Of a stretch of 7,761 bases of DNA, positions 1 through 6,463 are shown in pieces. Origin of the DNA: Pseudomonadota bacterium (GTDB taxonomy: Bacteria > Pseudomonadota > Alphaproteobacteria > Rhizobiales > Xanthobacteraceae); contig JAEXXW010000398.1 of NCBI GenBank assembly GCA_023405565.1, positions 1-7,761 of the forward strand, read 5' to 3'. The notes beneath the pieces were generated by a model, which worked only from the letters and a program-made list of their open reading frames with translations, was not told the origin of the DNA and made no database searches. Positions within the stretch are counted from its first letter, which is position 1. Each line of letters begins with the position of its first letter. The translations under genes and the position numbers were made by a program.

Positions 1-1098
1 GCCGAGATACATCGAGGCGATCAGGCCCCAGACGAACTCTTTCTGTTCGACGAACAGCATCGGTCCGGGCTGCAGGCCCCAGATCAACAGACCGCCGAGC
101 AGCACGGCCGCGGTCGGCGACCCCGGCACGCCGAGCGATAGCATCGGCAGCAGCGCCGCCGTGCCCGCGGCATGTGCCGCCGTCTCCGGCGCCACCACGC
201 CTTCGATTTCGCCCTTGCCGAAGTTGCGGCCGTTCTTGGAAACGCGCTTGGCAATGCCATAACTCATGAACGAGGCTGGCGTTGCACCGGCCGGTGTGAT
301 GCCCATCCAGCAACCGATGATGCAGGAGCGCAGCGACGTCATCCAGTATTTCGGCAGCCCCATCCATGTGCGAACCACGACCTTCAGGTCGATCTTCGCC
401 TTGCCGCCGCGGAAATTCAGCCCCTCTTCCATCGTCAGCAAAATTTCACCGATGCCGAACAAGCCGATCACGGCGATCAGGAAGTCAAAGCCCTGCAGCA
501 ATTCGGTAAAGCCGAAGGTCAGGCGCAGCTGTCCGGTGATCGCATCGAGCCCGACGGCCGCCAGCGCGAAGCCGATCATCATCGAGGCGATGGTCTTGAA
601 TGGCGGCTCCTTACTCAAGCCCACGAAGCTGCAGAAGGCCAGGAAGTAAACGGCGAACTTCTCCGCCGGCCCAAATCTGAGCGCGAAGCCGGCGACCAGC
701 GGCGCCACCAGCGTGATCATGATGACGGCGAACAGCGCGCCGACGAAGGAGGACGTGAAGGCCGCGGTGAGCGCCTCACCCGCCTTGCCCTGCTGCGCCA
801 TCGGGTGACCGTCGAATGTCGTCGCCACCGACCATGGCTCGCCTGGTATGTTGAACAGGATCGACGTGATGGCGCCGCCGAACAACGCGCCCCAGTAAAT
901 ACAGGTCAGCATGATGATCGCCGAGGTCGGCGACATGCTGAATGTCAGTGGCAACAGGATCGCAACGCCGTTGGCGCCGCCCAAGCCCGGCAGCACGCCG
1001 ATGAGAATACCGAGCACAATGCCGATCACCATCACCATGATGTTGAAGGGCTGTATCGTTACGGCGAAGCCGTGAAACAGATTTGTGAGTTCTTCCAT
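1..1098 (-). CDS. tctA: TctA, large permease subunit of a tripartite tricarboxylate transporter (3'-truncated by window edge)
   Basis: This is the large integral membrane subunit of a TTT-family secondary transporter. It works in the inner membrane with TctB and imports the carboxylate delivered by the periplasmic TctC protein. The frame stays open for 366 codons from the ATG at 1098 to the window edge. Family members are about 500 aa, so roughly the last quarter is missing. The N-terminus begins MEELTNLFHGF. The family glycine motif GVLPGLGGANG follows near residue 35, and NIPGEPWSVATTFDGHP near residue 80. Near residues 300-345 are APETAAHAAGT, LGVPGSPTAA and WGLQPGPMLF, all typical of TctA. 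The usual NN after APE(A/T)A reads AH here, which is a subfamily variant and not damage. A GGGGA Shine-Dalgarno lies 6 nt before the ATG. The gene starts 40 nt after tctB, so the two are probably cotranscribed. The family assignment is firm; the substrate is unknown. Confidence 0.95.
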   Translation of the reverse strand, partial: MEELTNLFHGFAVTIQPFNIMVMVIGIVLGILIGVLPGLGGANGVAILLPLTFSMSPTSAIIMLTCIYWGALFGGAITSILFNIPGEPWSVATTFDGHPMAQQGKAGEALTAAFTSSFVGALFAVIMITLVAPLVAGFALRFGPAEKFAVYFLAFCSFVGLSKEPPFKTIASMMIGFALAAVGLDAITGQLRLTFGFTELLQGFDFLIAVIGLFGIGEILLTMEEGLNFRGGKAKIDLKVVVRTWMGLPKYWMTSLRSCIIGCWMGITPAGATPASFMSYGIAKRVSKNGRNFGKGEIEGVVAPETAAHAAGTAALLPMLSLGVPGSPTAAVLLGGLLIWGLQPGPMLFVEQKEFVWGLIASMYLG

Positions 1099-1138
1099 TG
1101 TTGTCCCCGAACCAATCCCTAGGACGATGCGCGCATGG

Positions 1139-1639
1139 TCAAAGATTGAGCCATTCCTCAACCGGGCCCTTCGGCAACGGGACAAGGAACCACTTTTCGA
1201 ACACGAAATAGATCACCACCGGCATGCCGATGGAGACCGCCGCGACCAATGGCCAGTTGTATTTGCCAAGCCATCGCATGAACCACGCGATGAAGACGGC
1301 AGAAGAGACATAGAGGCCGATGAATGAAATCGACGATACGTAGATCGTGGCCGGGATGACGACGCTCATCACCTGTCGCAACTGCGACCATTCCGCGAAA
1401 AGACCAGCCGGGCCTTCCGGTCGAACCGTGTTCCAGAGATTGACCGCGCTTGAGATGAGGATCGCGAGACCGACATAGAACGGGAAGAAGCCCGCACGTG
1501 GCCCTTCGGCGCCCCAGGTAATGCCAGCCTGGAGGCTGCCGTAAATCACAATCACCCCGAACAGGGCGATGAGGATCGTAACCCCAGTTTCGACAGCGCG
1601 ATGCGAGGGGCCGGTGCTGCGTGTGTGTTGTGTATTCAT
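1139..1639 (-). CDS. tctB: TctB, small membrane subunit of the tripartite tricarboxylate transporter
   Basis: This is the small, poorly conserved membrane subunit of the TTT transporter (166 aa, the normal size of about 150-180 aa). It shows the expected four hydrophobic segments, at about residues 19-36, 52-68, 89-121 (one long or two adjacent helices) and 129-147. Family marks are GPRAGFFPFYVGLAIL near residues 46-61 and the C-terminal FEKWFLVPLPKGP near 147-159. The ATG at 1639 has a GGGG ribosome-binding match 7 nt upstream, and a hydrophilic N-terminal tail of about 18 residues precedes the first helix. The gene lies between tctC (62 nt upstream, across an intrinsic terminator) and tctA (40 nt downstream). 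Translation of tctB-tctA therefore depends on readthrough of that terminator, or on a promoter of its own that I could not identify. TctB is recognised mostly by topology and position, and here both agree. Confidence 0.93.
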   Translation of the reverse strand: MNTQHTRSTGPSHRAVETGVTILIALFGVIVIYGSLQAGITWGAEGPRAGFFPFYVGLAILISSAVNLWNTVRPEGPAGLFAEWSQLRQVMSVVIPATIYVSSISFIGLYVSSAVFIAWFMRWLGKYNWPLVAAVSIGMPVVIYFVFEKWFLVPLPKGPVEEWLNL

Positions 1640-1659
1640 AATAACCCCGAAAAGCTGAC

Positions 1660-1692
1660 AAAAAAGCCGGCGAGCATTCCTCTCGCCGGCTT
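1660..1692 (-). terminator. Intrinsic terminator between tctC and tctB
   Basis: On the minus strand a perfect 11-bp stem (AAGCCGGCGAG paired with CTCGCCGGCTT, positions 1692-1682 and 1674-1664) with a 7-nt loop is followed by an uninterrupted run of six T (the last two stem T plus 1663-1660). It begins 9 nt after the tctC stop and ends about 20 nt before the tctB start. Its place inside an operon suggests partial termination, giving more tctC than tctBA transcript. The hairpin would also protect the tctC mRNA 3' end from exonucleases. Confidence 0.85.
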
Positions 1693-1701
1693 CTGCTTGC
1701 T

Positions 1702-2712
1702 TTAGTTACCGGCGAGGAAGCCGGCTTCCTGCATCAGCTGCTTGTGCCGAGCCTCTTCCGTCCCGACCCACTTGGCGTAGTCATCGCCGGCCATGAAGGT
1801 CGTGTTGAAAGCGCCGCTTTTCATGAAGTCCTGCCACTCGGGCGTTTCCCGGACCTTCTTGAACAGTTCGACATAATAGGCGACCTGATCCTTGGTCACC
1901 TTCGGCGACATGAAGATGCCGCGCAGCATCAGATATTCCATGTCGAGTCCCTGCGACTTGCAGGTCGGAATATCGCTCCAGCCCATATCGGCCGTAACCT
2001 TGTCCTTGTAGCCGAGCGGCTTGGAGTCGAACACGCAGAGCGGGCGCAGCTTGCCACCGCGCCATTGCGCAACGGCTTCGATCGGATTGTTCACGGTTGC
2101 ATCGACGTGATTGCCGACGAGCTGCACAGCCACCTCACCGCCGCCCTTGAACGGGATGTAGGTGAACTTGCCACCGGTCGCCTTTTCAACCGCGACAGTG
2201 ATGATCTGGTCTTCCTGCTTCGAACCGGTGCCACCCATCTTCATCGATCCGGGAGGCGCAGCTTTCAAAGCGGCAACAAATTCCTTGGCATTCTTGTAGG
2301 GCTTGTCCGCATTCACCCACAGCACGAATTCATCGAGCGCGAGCATGGCCACCGGCGTCAGGTCCTTCCAGCTGAAAGGAATGCCTGTCGCAAGCGGCGT
2401 GGTGAAAAGGTTTGAAAGGGTAATGATGACTTTATGCGGATTTCCAGCAGAAGCTTTCACATCGAGAAAACCTTCGCCACCCGCGCCGCCGGCCTTGTTG
2501 ATCACCACCATCGGCTGTTTCATCAGATTGTGCTTGGTCACGATACCCTGGATCGTGCGAGCCATCTGATCGGCGCCACCGCCCGTACCGGCGGGGATAA
2601 TGAACTCGACAGGTCTTGTCGGCTCCCACGCAGCATGAGCCGGCAAGGCAATGCTGCTCGCGCATAAAGCAGCGAATGCTCCACACGCCAATTGTGTAGC
2701 AGAAGAAGTCAT
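1702..2712 (-). CDS. tctC: TctC / Bug-type periplasmic tricarboxylate-binding receptor
   Basis: This is the extracytoplasmic solute receptor of the TTT system. It captures a small carboxylate in the periplasm and delivers it to TctAB. From the chosen start it is 336 aa, normal for the family. The frame extends 29 codons further upstream to 2799, but the ATG at 2712 is preferred. It has a GGGAG ribosome-binding site about 8 nt upstream and is followed directly by a signal peptide (MTSSATQLACGAF..., hydrophobic core about residues 8-24) with a likely cleavage site AHA|AW after residue 27. The mature protein has the Bug-family opening W-P-RPVEFIIPAGTGGGADQMAR (residues 29-52), the NKAGGAGGEG loop (72-81) and the inner motifs MGGTGS, PFKGGGEVAVQLVGNHVDA and WRGGKLRPLCVF. 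These proteins often bind citrate, other di- or tricarboxylates or aromatic carboxylates. Which one applies cannot be read from sequence. Confidence 0.94.
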   Translation of the reverse strand: MTSSATQLACGAFAALCASSIALPAHAAWEPTRPVEFIIPAGTGGGADQMARTIQGIVTKHNLMKQPMVVINKAGGAGGEGFLDVKASAGNPHKVIITLSNLFTTPLATGIPFSWKDLTPVAMLALDEFVLWVNADKPYKNAKEFVAALKAAPPGSMKMGGTGSKQEDQIITVAVEKATGGKFTYIPFKGGGEVAVQLVGNHVDATVNNPIEAVAQWRGGKLRPLCVFDSKPLGYKDKVTADMGWSDIPTCKSQGLDMEYLMLRGIFMSPKVTKDQVAYYVELFKKVRETPEWQDFMKSGAFNTTFMAGDDYAKWVGTEEARHKQLMQEAGFLAGN

Positions 2713-2899
2713 ATGCGTTTTCTCCCGTATCAACTGTTTGACCGGTCTGTCGCCGGCTTTACAGCGTTGCCACAAGCGCCTTTGGCGACCATGCGACATA
2801 TTCGCAAGCGCCTGCTCTTGCAGGTCAACAGCGTAGGCATATCGGTTGCTGTTTGAAAAGCGAATTATTCATAATAACGTCGACGGTACGACAGAAAAT

Positions 2900-2920
2900 T
2901 TGCGCACCATTGCAACGCAA
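2900..2920. promoter_or_regulatory. Inverted repeat TTGCG-N11-CGCAA upstream of tctC, candidate operator
   Basis: Two perfect 5-nt arms, TTGCG and CGCAA, are separated by 11 nt about 190 nt upstream of the tctC start, in the AT-richer part of the gap. The core also contains TTGCAA. The spacing resembles regulator sites of the LysR type, but no regulator gene is in the window and a short repeat like this can occur by chance. No convincing -35/-10 pair for tctC was found; the best match, TTGACC at 2828-2823 on the minus strand, has only a poor -10 (GAATAT) at a 19-nt spacing. Confidence 0.25.
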
Positions 2921-3158
2921 TAACGTCTGCTGCGCCGCATAAAAGGTCGCGCACAATTTACGAAGACCGTCAAAACATCAGCGATGACAACAACAAGAAC
3001 AGCGTTCGGTATTCAAACAACATGCGCGAAGAAAACAAAATCAGGAAACGAGTTTATTGCTCTGCCGCAAACCATGTCGCGCAACGAACACGTTACCAAC
3101 CGTCAGAAAATCGATAGCAGCCTCAAGTTCCAAGCTCGCGTGAGCCGAAATCTCATAA

Positions 3159-3204
3159 AGGCGGCAAGTGACAGAGGCAGCTAGAGACAGAGGCGGCAAG
3201 TGAC
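3159..3204. repeat. 14-nt direct repeat with 32-nt period
   Basis: AGGCGGCAAGTGAC occurs at 3159-3172 and again at 3191-3204. GACAGAGGC also occurs twice nearby (3170-3178 and 3186-3194), so the segment looks like a partial local duplication. It lies in non-coding DNA about 450 nt upstream of tctC. No function can be assigned. Confidence 0.7.
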
Positions 3205-3360
3205 GGAAACTCTGCAGGCCAGCGCGTGACGCGCAACGTCCCTGTCGCCTGGCCATGCCGCCCTGGGGCACATCGCCGGGACCGGCAAGATCGCTATCAT
3301 GAGATTTGTCACACCGGCTTTGCGGGCTTCTCCTCATCGGGCAAGCGCAAGCCTCGGACT

Positions 3361-3435
3361 GCGGCCAAGCCGCCATGGCCGCAAATGCTTGGCCGCGATA
3401 ACGTCGCCTGCAGGATCGACGCCGCCATTGGCGGC
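3361..3435. repeat. GGCCGC-rich inverted repeat cluster
   Basis: GCGGCCAAGC (3361-3370) and GCTTGGCCGC (3387-3396) form a perfect 10-bp stem around a 16-nt loop that itself contains the palindrome GCCATGGC. A second perfect hairpin, GCCGCC-ATT-GGCGGC, lies at 3421-3435, and the TGGCCGC word recurs at about 3376, 3390 and 3442. Such clusters are typical of dispersed intergenic palindromes (REP-like elements), and a position behind the 3' end of a gene fits that. They could also act as an RNA-stabilising or terminating structure for the 368-aa gene's transcript, although no T run follows. Confidence 0.5.
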
Positions 3436-3518
3436 CACGCCTGGCCGCGAGACCAAAGGCTTTACGTATTCAGAAAGACCGAGAAACCTTGACGGACGTC
3501 CGGCGTCGACGATGAGCG

Positions 3519-4625
3519 CTATTGCTTTGCGCTGACGTCCTTGCGTACGGCGAGCAGGACGTTGGATTCATTCGGGCGCCAGCGATATCCCATCCCGAAA
3601 TCGAGCGGCTTGGCCGGCCCTTTCTTGTAAATCTCGGCAAGCCCCGGCTGATTGCGGCCGGGGAAGATCGCGATCGGTCCGAGATAACGACCGAACGGGA
3701 TGAGCTGCCACTGATCCGGCTTGAAATACGCGACCGGTATTCCGGAATCATCCTGGACGATGTGATGGCTCTTCCGCAAAACAAAATCGCGCACATCGGA
3801 GAACGAACCGTTATGCGGCAGATACGAGGCGCTCTTGAACATGCCGTCGCCTGCGCCGAGCGTATCCGCGAATTTCAGAAAACCGGATGTCTTGACGCCG
3901 CCATTTGAAACATCGGTGCTGAAATAATACAGCGTCTGCTGGGGCGAGCCTTCACCGCTGGTGAAGACGATCTTGGCACCCTGCACACCCTTCTGTGACG
4001 CGTGCCCCTCAGTCGTCGATAGCTTTCCCTCGCTATCCAGCGACACGAGACTGACCTCCTTGATCGTCTTGCCCGAGCGTGCGGCGTAGACAAGAAGAAT
4101 TGGCAAGGTCCCGGACAATTCGGTTTCGCGCAACTGGTTCTTCATGTTCTTGGTGATGAAGAAGCTGAGCGAAATCGACGAACTCATCGACGAACGCAGA
4201 TTGTTCAGCGAGTGGCGTGTGCGTTCGCCGATGTCCGGAACGCGACCGACAGGCTCAAGACCGCTCAGCAGATAGGTCGAGGCCTGCGGATAGAATGCAT
4301 TCGCGTAAAGAAAATCCGGTCCGCTGAACATGTAATAGAGTGTGCCGCGCCGGTCCTTCAGGTTCTCAGCCGACCAGGCACGGATTTTCGACAAACGCCG
4401 TGTCTCCAATTCCTTCCAGGAGCCATCAAGCGAACGCGCGTGCTGCTGCCAGGCCGGATCCTTCGTCAGCTTCGTCAGCGGCGAGGTCTCGGCGGGGGCC
4501 AGACCGGCGAGATAGCGCGCGGTATCGTTGACGCTGGCCTTGTCCGACGCGATCGCTCCGGAGACTGCAACAAGGAACAGACTGCCGGCCAAAAGCGCGG
4601 ACTTGGGTGTGGCGATGTTCAGCAT
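3519..4625 (-). CDS. Uncharacterised exported protein, 368 aa
   Basis: I do not recognise a named family. The N-terminus MLNIATPKSALLAGSLFLVAV is a signal peptide with a probable cleavage AIA|SDK after residue 26. The rest is soluble, contains no cysteine, and alternates helix-like and strand-like segments. A striking aromatic stretch, LYYMFSGPDFLYANAFYPQ, lies at about residues 96-114. Other segments that look conserved are LPILLVYAARSGKTI in the middle, and PIAIFPGRNQPGL plus DFGMGYRWRP near the C-terminus. The ATG at 4625 has no clear Shine-Dalgarno, but it gives a complete signal peptide and the frame closes upstream without another standard start. The gene is transcribed away from the alpha/beta-hydrolase gene across a 258-nt shared regulatory region. 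Being two exported products from one divergent promoter region, they may share a regulator or an envelope process; that is inference. The coding call is strong and the function unknown. Confidence 0.85.
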   Translation of the reverse strand: MLNIATPKSALLAGSLFLVAVSGAIASDKASVNDTARYLAGLAPAETSPLTKLTKDPAWQQHARSLDGSWKELETRRLSKIRAWSAENLKDRRGTLYYMFSGPDFLYANAFYPQASTYLLSGLEPVGRVPDIGERTRHSLNNLRSSMSSSISLSFFITKNMKNQLRETELSGTLPILLVYAARSGKTIKEVSLVSLDSEGKLSTTEGHASQKGVQGAKIVFTSGEGSPQQTLYYFSTDVSNGGVKTSGFLKFADTLGAGDGMFKSASYLPHNGSFSDVRDFVLRKSHHIVQDDSGIPVAYFKPDQWQLIPFGRYLGPIAIFPGRNQPGLAEIYKKGPAKPLDFGMGYRWRPNESNVLLAVRKDVSAKQ

Positions 4626-4883
4626 GGAGATCGGGAACCTATGGAGGAATCGGCGTCTGAACCGTCTGGAAATCTGTCAGCAAAGGCCGGACCGGGGCCA
4701 GGCCCGCAGAAAATCGCCTGTAAATCGCGATTTACCATCTCGTGCTCGTGACCATGTTCCGGTCGTGATTCAATCTTAGGGGGGTGCCCGGTTTGATTCG
4801 ATTCGTCCAGCATTGGGCCCGGACCGGTCTCGTGCAAGGGTTCGTTCTGGGCGGGAAGCCCATTTTTTAGCCTCGGAGCGTGC
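4626..4883. promoter_or_regulatory. Divergent promoter region between the exported protein and the hydrolase genes
   Basis: This 258-nt gap separates two divergently read genes and must hold both promoters. It contains a perfect 16-nt palindrome (4720-4735), three GATTC (GANTC-type) sites at 4767, 4795 and 4800, and two copies of CCGGACCGG (4687-4695 and 4819-4827). I could not pick out convincing -35/-10 pairs for either direction. Confidence 0.6.
4720..4735. promoter_or_regulatory. Perfect 16-nt palindrome GTAAATCGCGATTTAC, candidate operator
   Basis: The site is fully self-complementary (8-nt arms, no spacer). It lies 95 nt upstream of the 368-aa gene start and 149 nt upstream of the hydrolase start. 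A further copy of the half-site word AAATCGC occurs at 4711-4717, 11 nt (about one helical turn) from the copy inside the palindrome at 4722-4728. The symmetry and position fit a dimeric regulator that controls one or both divergent genes. The regulator is not in the window. Confidence 0.5.
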
Positions 4884-5933
4884 GTGAAAGCCATTGGCCT
4901 GAACGCATTGACAGGATTGAGCGCCGCGATTCTGATTGCGACGGCCAATGTGCCGACGGATCACGGCATCATCACGACAGTGCACGCAACGGAAGCCGAA
5001 CAGGTCTCTGTGCCGTTGCCGCGTCCGCGGCCAACGATCCGTGTACCGCGTCCGCGGCTCTCCGGCTTCCCCGGCAAGACCGAAGTGATGGAATTCGAGT
5101 CGGCCCCTTTCCCTTATGATGGAAAGAACCCGGCGACCGGCAAACCTTTCTTCGATGTGTTTTACGATGGCCGCTTCGGCAAGCGCGGTGCGCGCGGTCA
5201 CGTCTATTGGGAGAATGAAACCTACACGGATCCACGCGTGCTGCTGCATATTCCCAAAGGCTTCGATATCAGGAAACCTGCGGTGATGGTGGTGTTCTTT
5301 CACGGTCACGGCGCCAGGATCGAACGCGATGTGCGCGACCGCCAGCAAGTCGCCGCGCAGATCACGCGTTCGGATGCCAATGCCGTCATTGTCGCGCCGC
5401 AATTCGCCGTCGATGCTGCCGACTCGTCACCCGGCGCATTCTGGGAGCCGGGCTTCTTCGATGAATTCCTGAGCGAGGCCAGCGAACAGCTGGCCATCAT
5501 GCTGGGACAGCCCCGCGCGACCCGCATATTCTTCAAAATGCCGCTGATCTTCATCAGTTATAGCGGCGGCTTCGTACCAACGGCCTGGGCGATGCGGCTC
5601 GGCAACGTCAAGGACCGGTTGCGCGGCATCGTGTTGATGGATTCACTTTACGGCGAGACCGACAGGTTCGAAGACTGGATCGCGAAGAACCGCCGCGGCT
5701 TCTTCATCAGCGGATATCTCGGATCGACGCGTGCGCGGAATCTCGAACTGCAGCGCGATCTCACCGACAAAAAAATCTCCTATTCGATGTCACTCGATGG
5801 GGACCTCAAGCCCGGCAGTGTCGTCTTCATTCCGGGACATGCGGAGGATTCGCATCGCGACTATGTCACGCAAGCCTGGGCCGCCGATCCGATTGCCGAC
5901 ATCCTCAATCGTTTGCCGGAATTCAAACAGTAA
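4884..5933 (+). CDS. Alpha/beta-hydrolase-fold protein, probably exported, 349 aa
   Basis: This is a predicted serine hydrolase of unknown substrate. The GTG start at 4884 has a CGGAG ribosome-binding site 5 nt upstream. The N-terminus (KAIGLNALTGLSAAILIATA) is hydrophobic and is followed by a possible cleavage at VHA|TEA (residue 35). This is a rather atypical signal, so the protein could also be membrane-anchored. A proline-arginine-rich linker (residues 44-59, PLPRPRPTIRVPRPRL) precedes the catalytic domain. The oxyanion-side HG motif is VVFFHGHGA (137-144). The nucleophile elbow is ISYSGG (224-229) with Ser227 as nucleophile. Asp253 in VLMDSLYGE is the likely acid and His324 in EDSHRDYV the likely base. 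It contains no cysteine. It is divergent to the 368-aa exported-protein gene and 95 nt upstream of the DUF488 gene. It could be an esterase, lipase or peptidase; the fold is more certain than the activity. Confidence 0.85.
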   Translation: MKAIGLNALTGLSAAILIATANVPTDHGIITTVHATEAEQVSVPLPRPRPTIRVPRPRLSGFPGKTEVMEFESAPFPYDGKNPATGKPFFDVFYDGRFGKRGARGHVYWENETYTDPRVLLHIPKGFDIRKPAVMVVFFHGHGARIERDVRDRQQVAAQITRSDANAVIVAPQFAVDAADSSPGAFWEPGFFDEFLSEASEQLAIMLGQPRATRIFFKMPLIFISYSGGFVPTAWAMRLGNVKDRLRGIVLMDSLYGETDRFEDWIAKNRRGFFISGYLGSTRARNLELQRDLTDKKISYSMSLDGDLKPGSVVFIPGHAEDSHRDYVTQAWAADPIADILNRLPEFKQ

Positions 5934-6028
5934 ACGGTGTCGGATTTCGTTGTCCCTCAAGGTCGCTTTATCGGGACTTGCAACCTACATTGCTTTTCAT
6001 CACCACCGGTCAGTCTGCGAGGCGCAAT

Positions 6029-6397
6029 ATGAGCAGCAGGATTCCGGCAACCCATATCAGATTGAAGCGGGCCTATGATCCGCCCGCAAAGGACGACGGC
6101 ACGCGCATTCTGGTGGATCGGCTATGGCCGCGAGGCCTGAAGAAGGAAAAGGCGGCGCTTGATCAATGGCTCAAGGACATCGCGCCAAGTGACGAATTGC
6201 GGCGGTGGTTCAATCACGAGCCCGCCCGGTGGAGCGCCTTCCAGCACCGTTACGCAAGCGAACTTGAGAAGCAAAGCGACCTGATCAACAACCTGCGGCA
6301 ACTCGCCCGGCAGGAGACGATCACGCTCGTTTATGCCGCGCGCGACACCGAGCACAATGATGCGGTGGTGTTGCGCCAGATTTTGCTGGGCCACTAG
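6029..6397 (+). CDS. DUF488 family (YeaO-type) protein, 122 aa
   Basis: This is a small cytoplasmic protein of the DUF488 family, whose biochemical role is not established. Family marks are visible in order: IRLKRAYDPP (10-19), RILVDRLWPRGLKKE (26-40), WLKDIAPSDELRRWFNH (47-63), the ARWSAFQHRY segment (66-75) and the C-terminal TLVYAARDTEHNDAVVL (99-115). The length of 122 aa is normal. The frame is open back to an ATG at 5978, but the ATG at 6029 is chosen: it has GAGG 6 nt upstream, and family members begin close to the IRLKRAYDPP motif. It may share a transcript with the upstream hydrolase gene (95-nt gap, no terminator seen between them). The hairpin at 6432-6458, facing it from the tRNA side, could also end its transcript. 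Confidence 0.92.
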   Translation: MSSRIPATHIRLKRAYDPPAKDDGTRILVDRLWPRGLKKEKAALDQWLKDIAPSDELRRWFNHEPARWSAFQHRYASELEKQSDLINNLRQLARQETITLVYAARDTEHNDAVVLRQILLGH

Positions 6398-6428
6398 CCG
6401 CGAATTCACTGAAACCCATGTCGGAAAG

Positions 6429-6458
6429 AAAAAAGGCCAGGGACAAGCCCTGGCCTTT
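6429..6458 (-). terminator. Intrinsic terminator of the tRNA-fMet remnant, probably bidirectional
   Basis: A perfect 11-bp stem (AAAGGCCAGGG at 6432-6442 with CCCTGGCCTTT at 6448-6458, loop 5 nt) is followed on the minus strand by a run of six T (6434-6429) and a further CTTTCC. It begins 5 nt after the tRNA CCA end, so it is the native terminator of the interrupted tRNA-fMet gene. Read on the plus strand the same hairpin has a weak T-rich tail and could terminate the DUF488 transcript. Confidence 0.85.
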
Positions 6459-6463
6459 CAATT

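Larger units (their letters stand above)
2713..3518. other. Long intergenic region with no supported gene
   Basis: These 806 nt lie between the tctC start and the 3' end of the upstream 368-aa gene. Short open frames exist on both strands, but none has a ribosome-binding site, a recognisable domain or protein-like composition. The part next to tctC (about 2840-3130) is AT-richer and is the likely promoter/leader zone. The part from about 3220 to 3480 is GC-rich and contains nested GGCCGC inverted repeats. A direct repeat lies at 3159-3204. No clean terminator for the 368-aa gene is visible; a GGACGTCC palindrome just beyond its stop is not followed by a T run. Confidence 0.6.

Noticed and set aside
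172..1122. Plus-strand 316-codon open frame
   Set aside because: It is antisense to tctA, very rich in His/Arg/Gln/Asp and without any domain; the minus-strand frame is clearly TctA.
1744..2415. Plus-strand 223-codon open frame
   Set aside because: It is antisense to tctC, whose reading frame shows signal peptide and family motifs.
2713..2799. Longer tctC start (ATG at 2799)
   Set aside because: It would put 29 polar residues in front of the signal peptide and has no ribosome-binding site; the ATG at 2712 has both a good site and a normal signal peptide.
1634..2878. 12-mer ATTCATAATAAC at 1634-1645 and again at 2867-2878
   Set aside because: In a window this long one or two shared 12-mers are expected by chance, and one copy is simply the tctB start region.
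3226..3492. Plus-strand 88-codon frame in the GGCCGC repeat region
   Set aside because: No ribosome-binding site, composition dictated by palindromes, and an overlapping second open frame; better explained as intergenic repeat DNA.
4776..5402. Minus-strand 208-codon open frame
   Set aside because: It is antisense to the hydrolase gene and extends into the shared promoter region; no recognisable domain.
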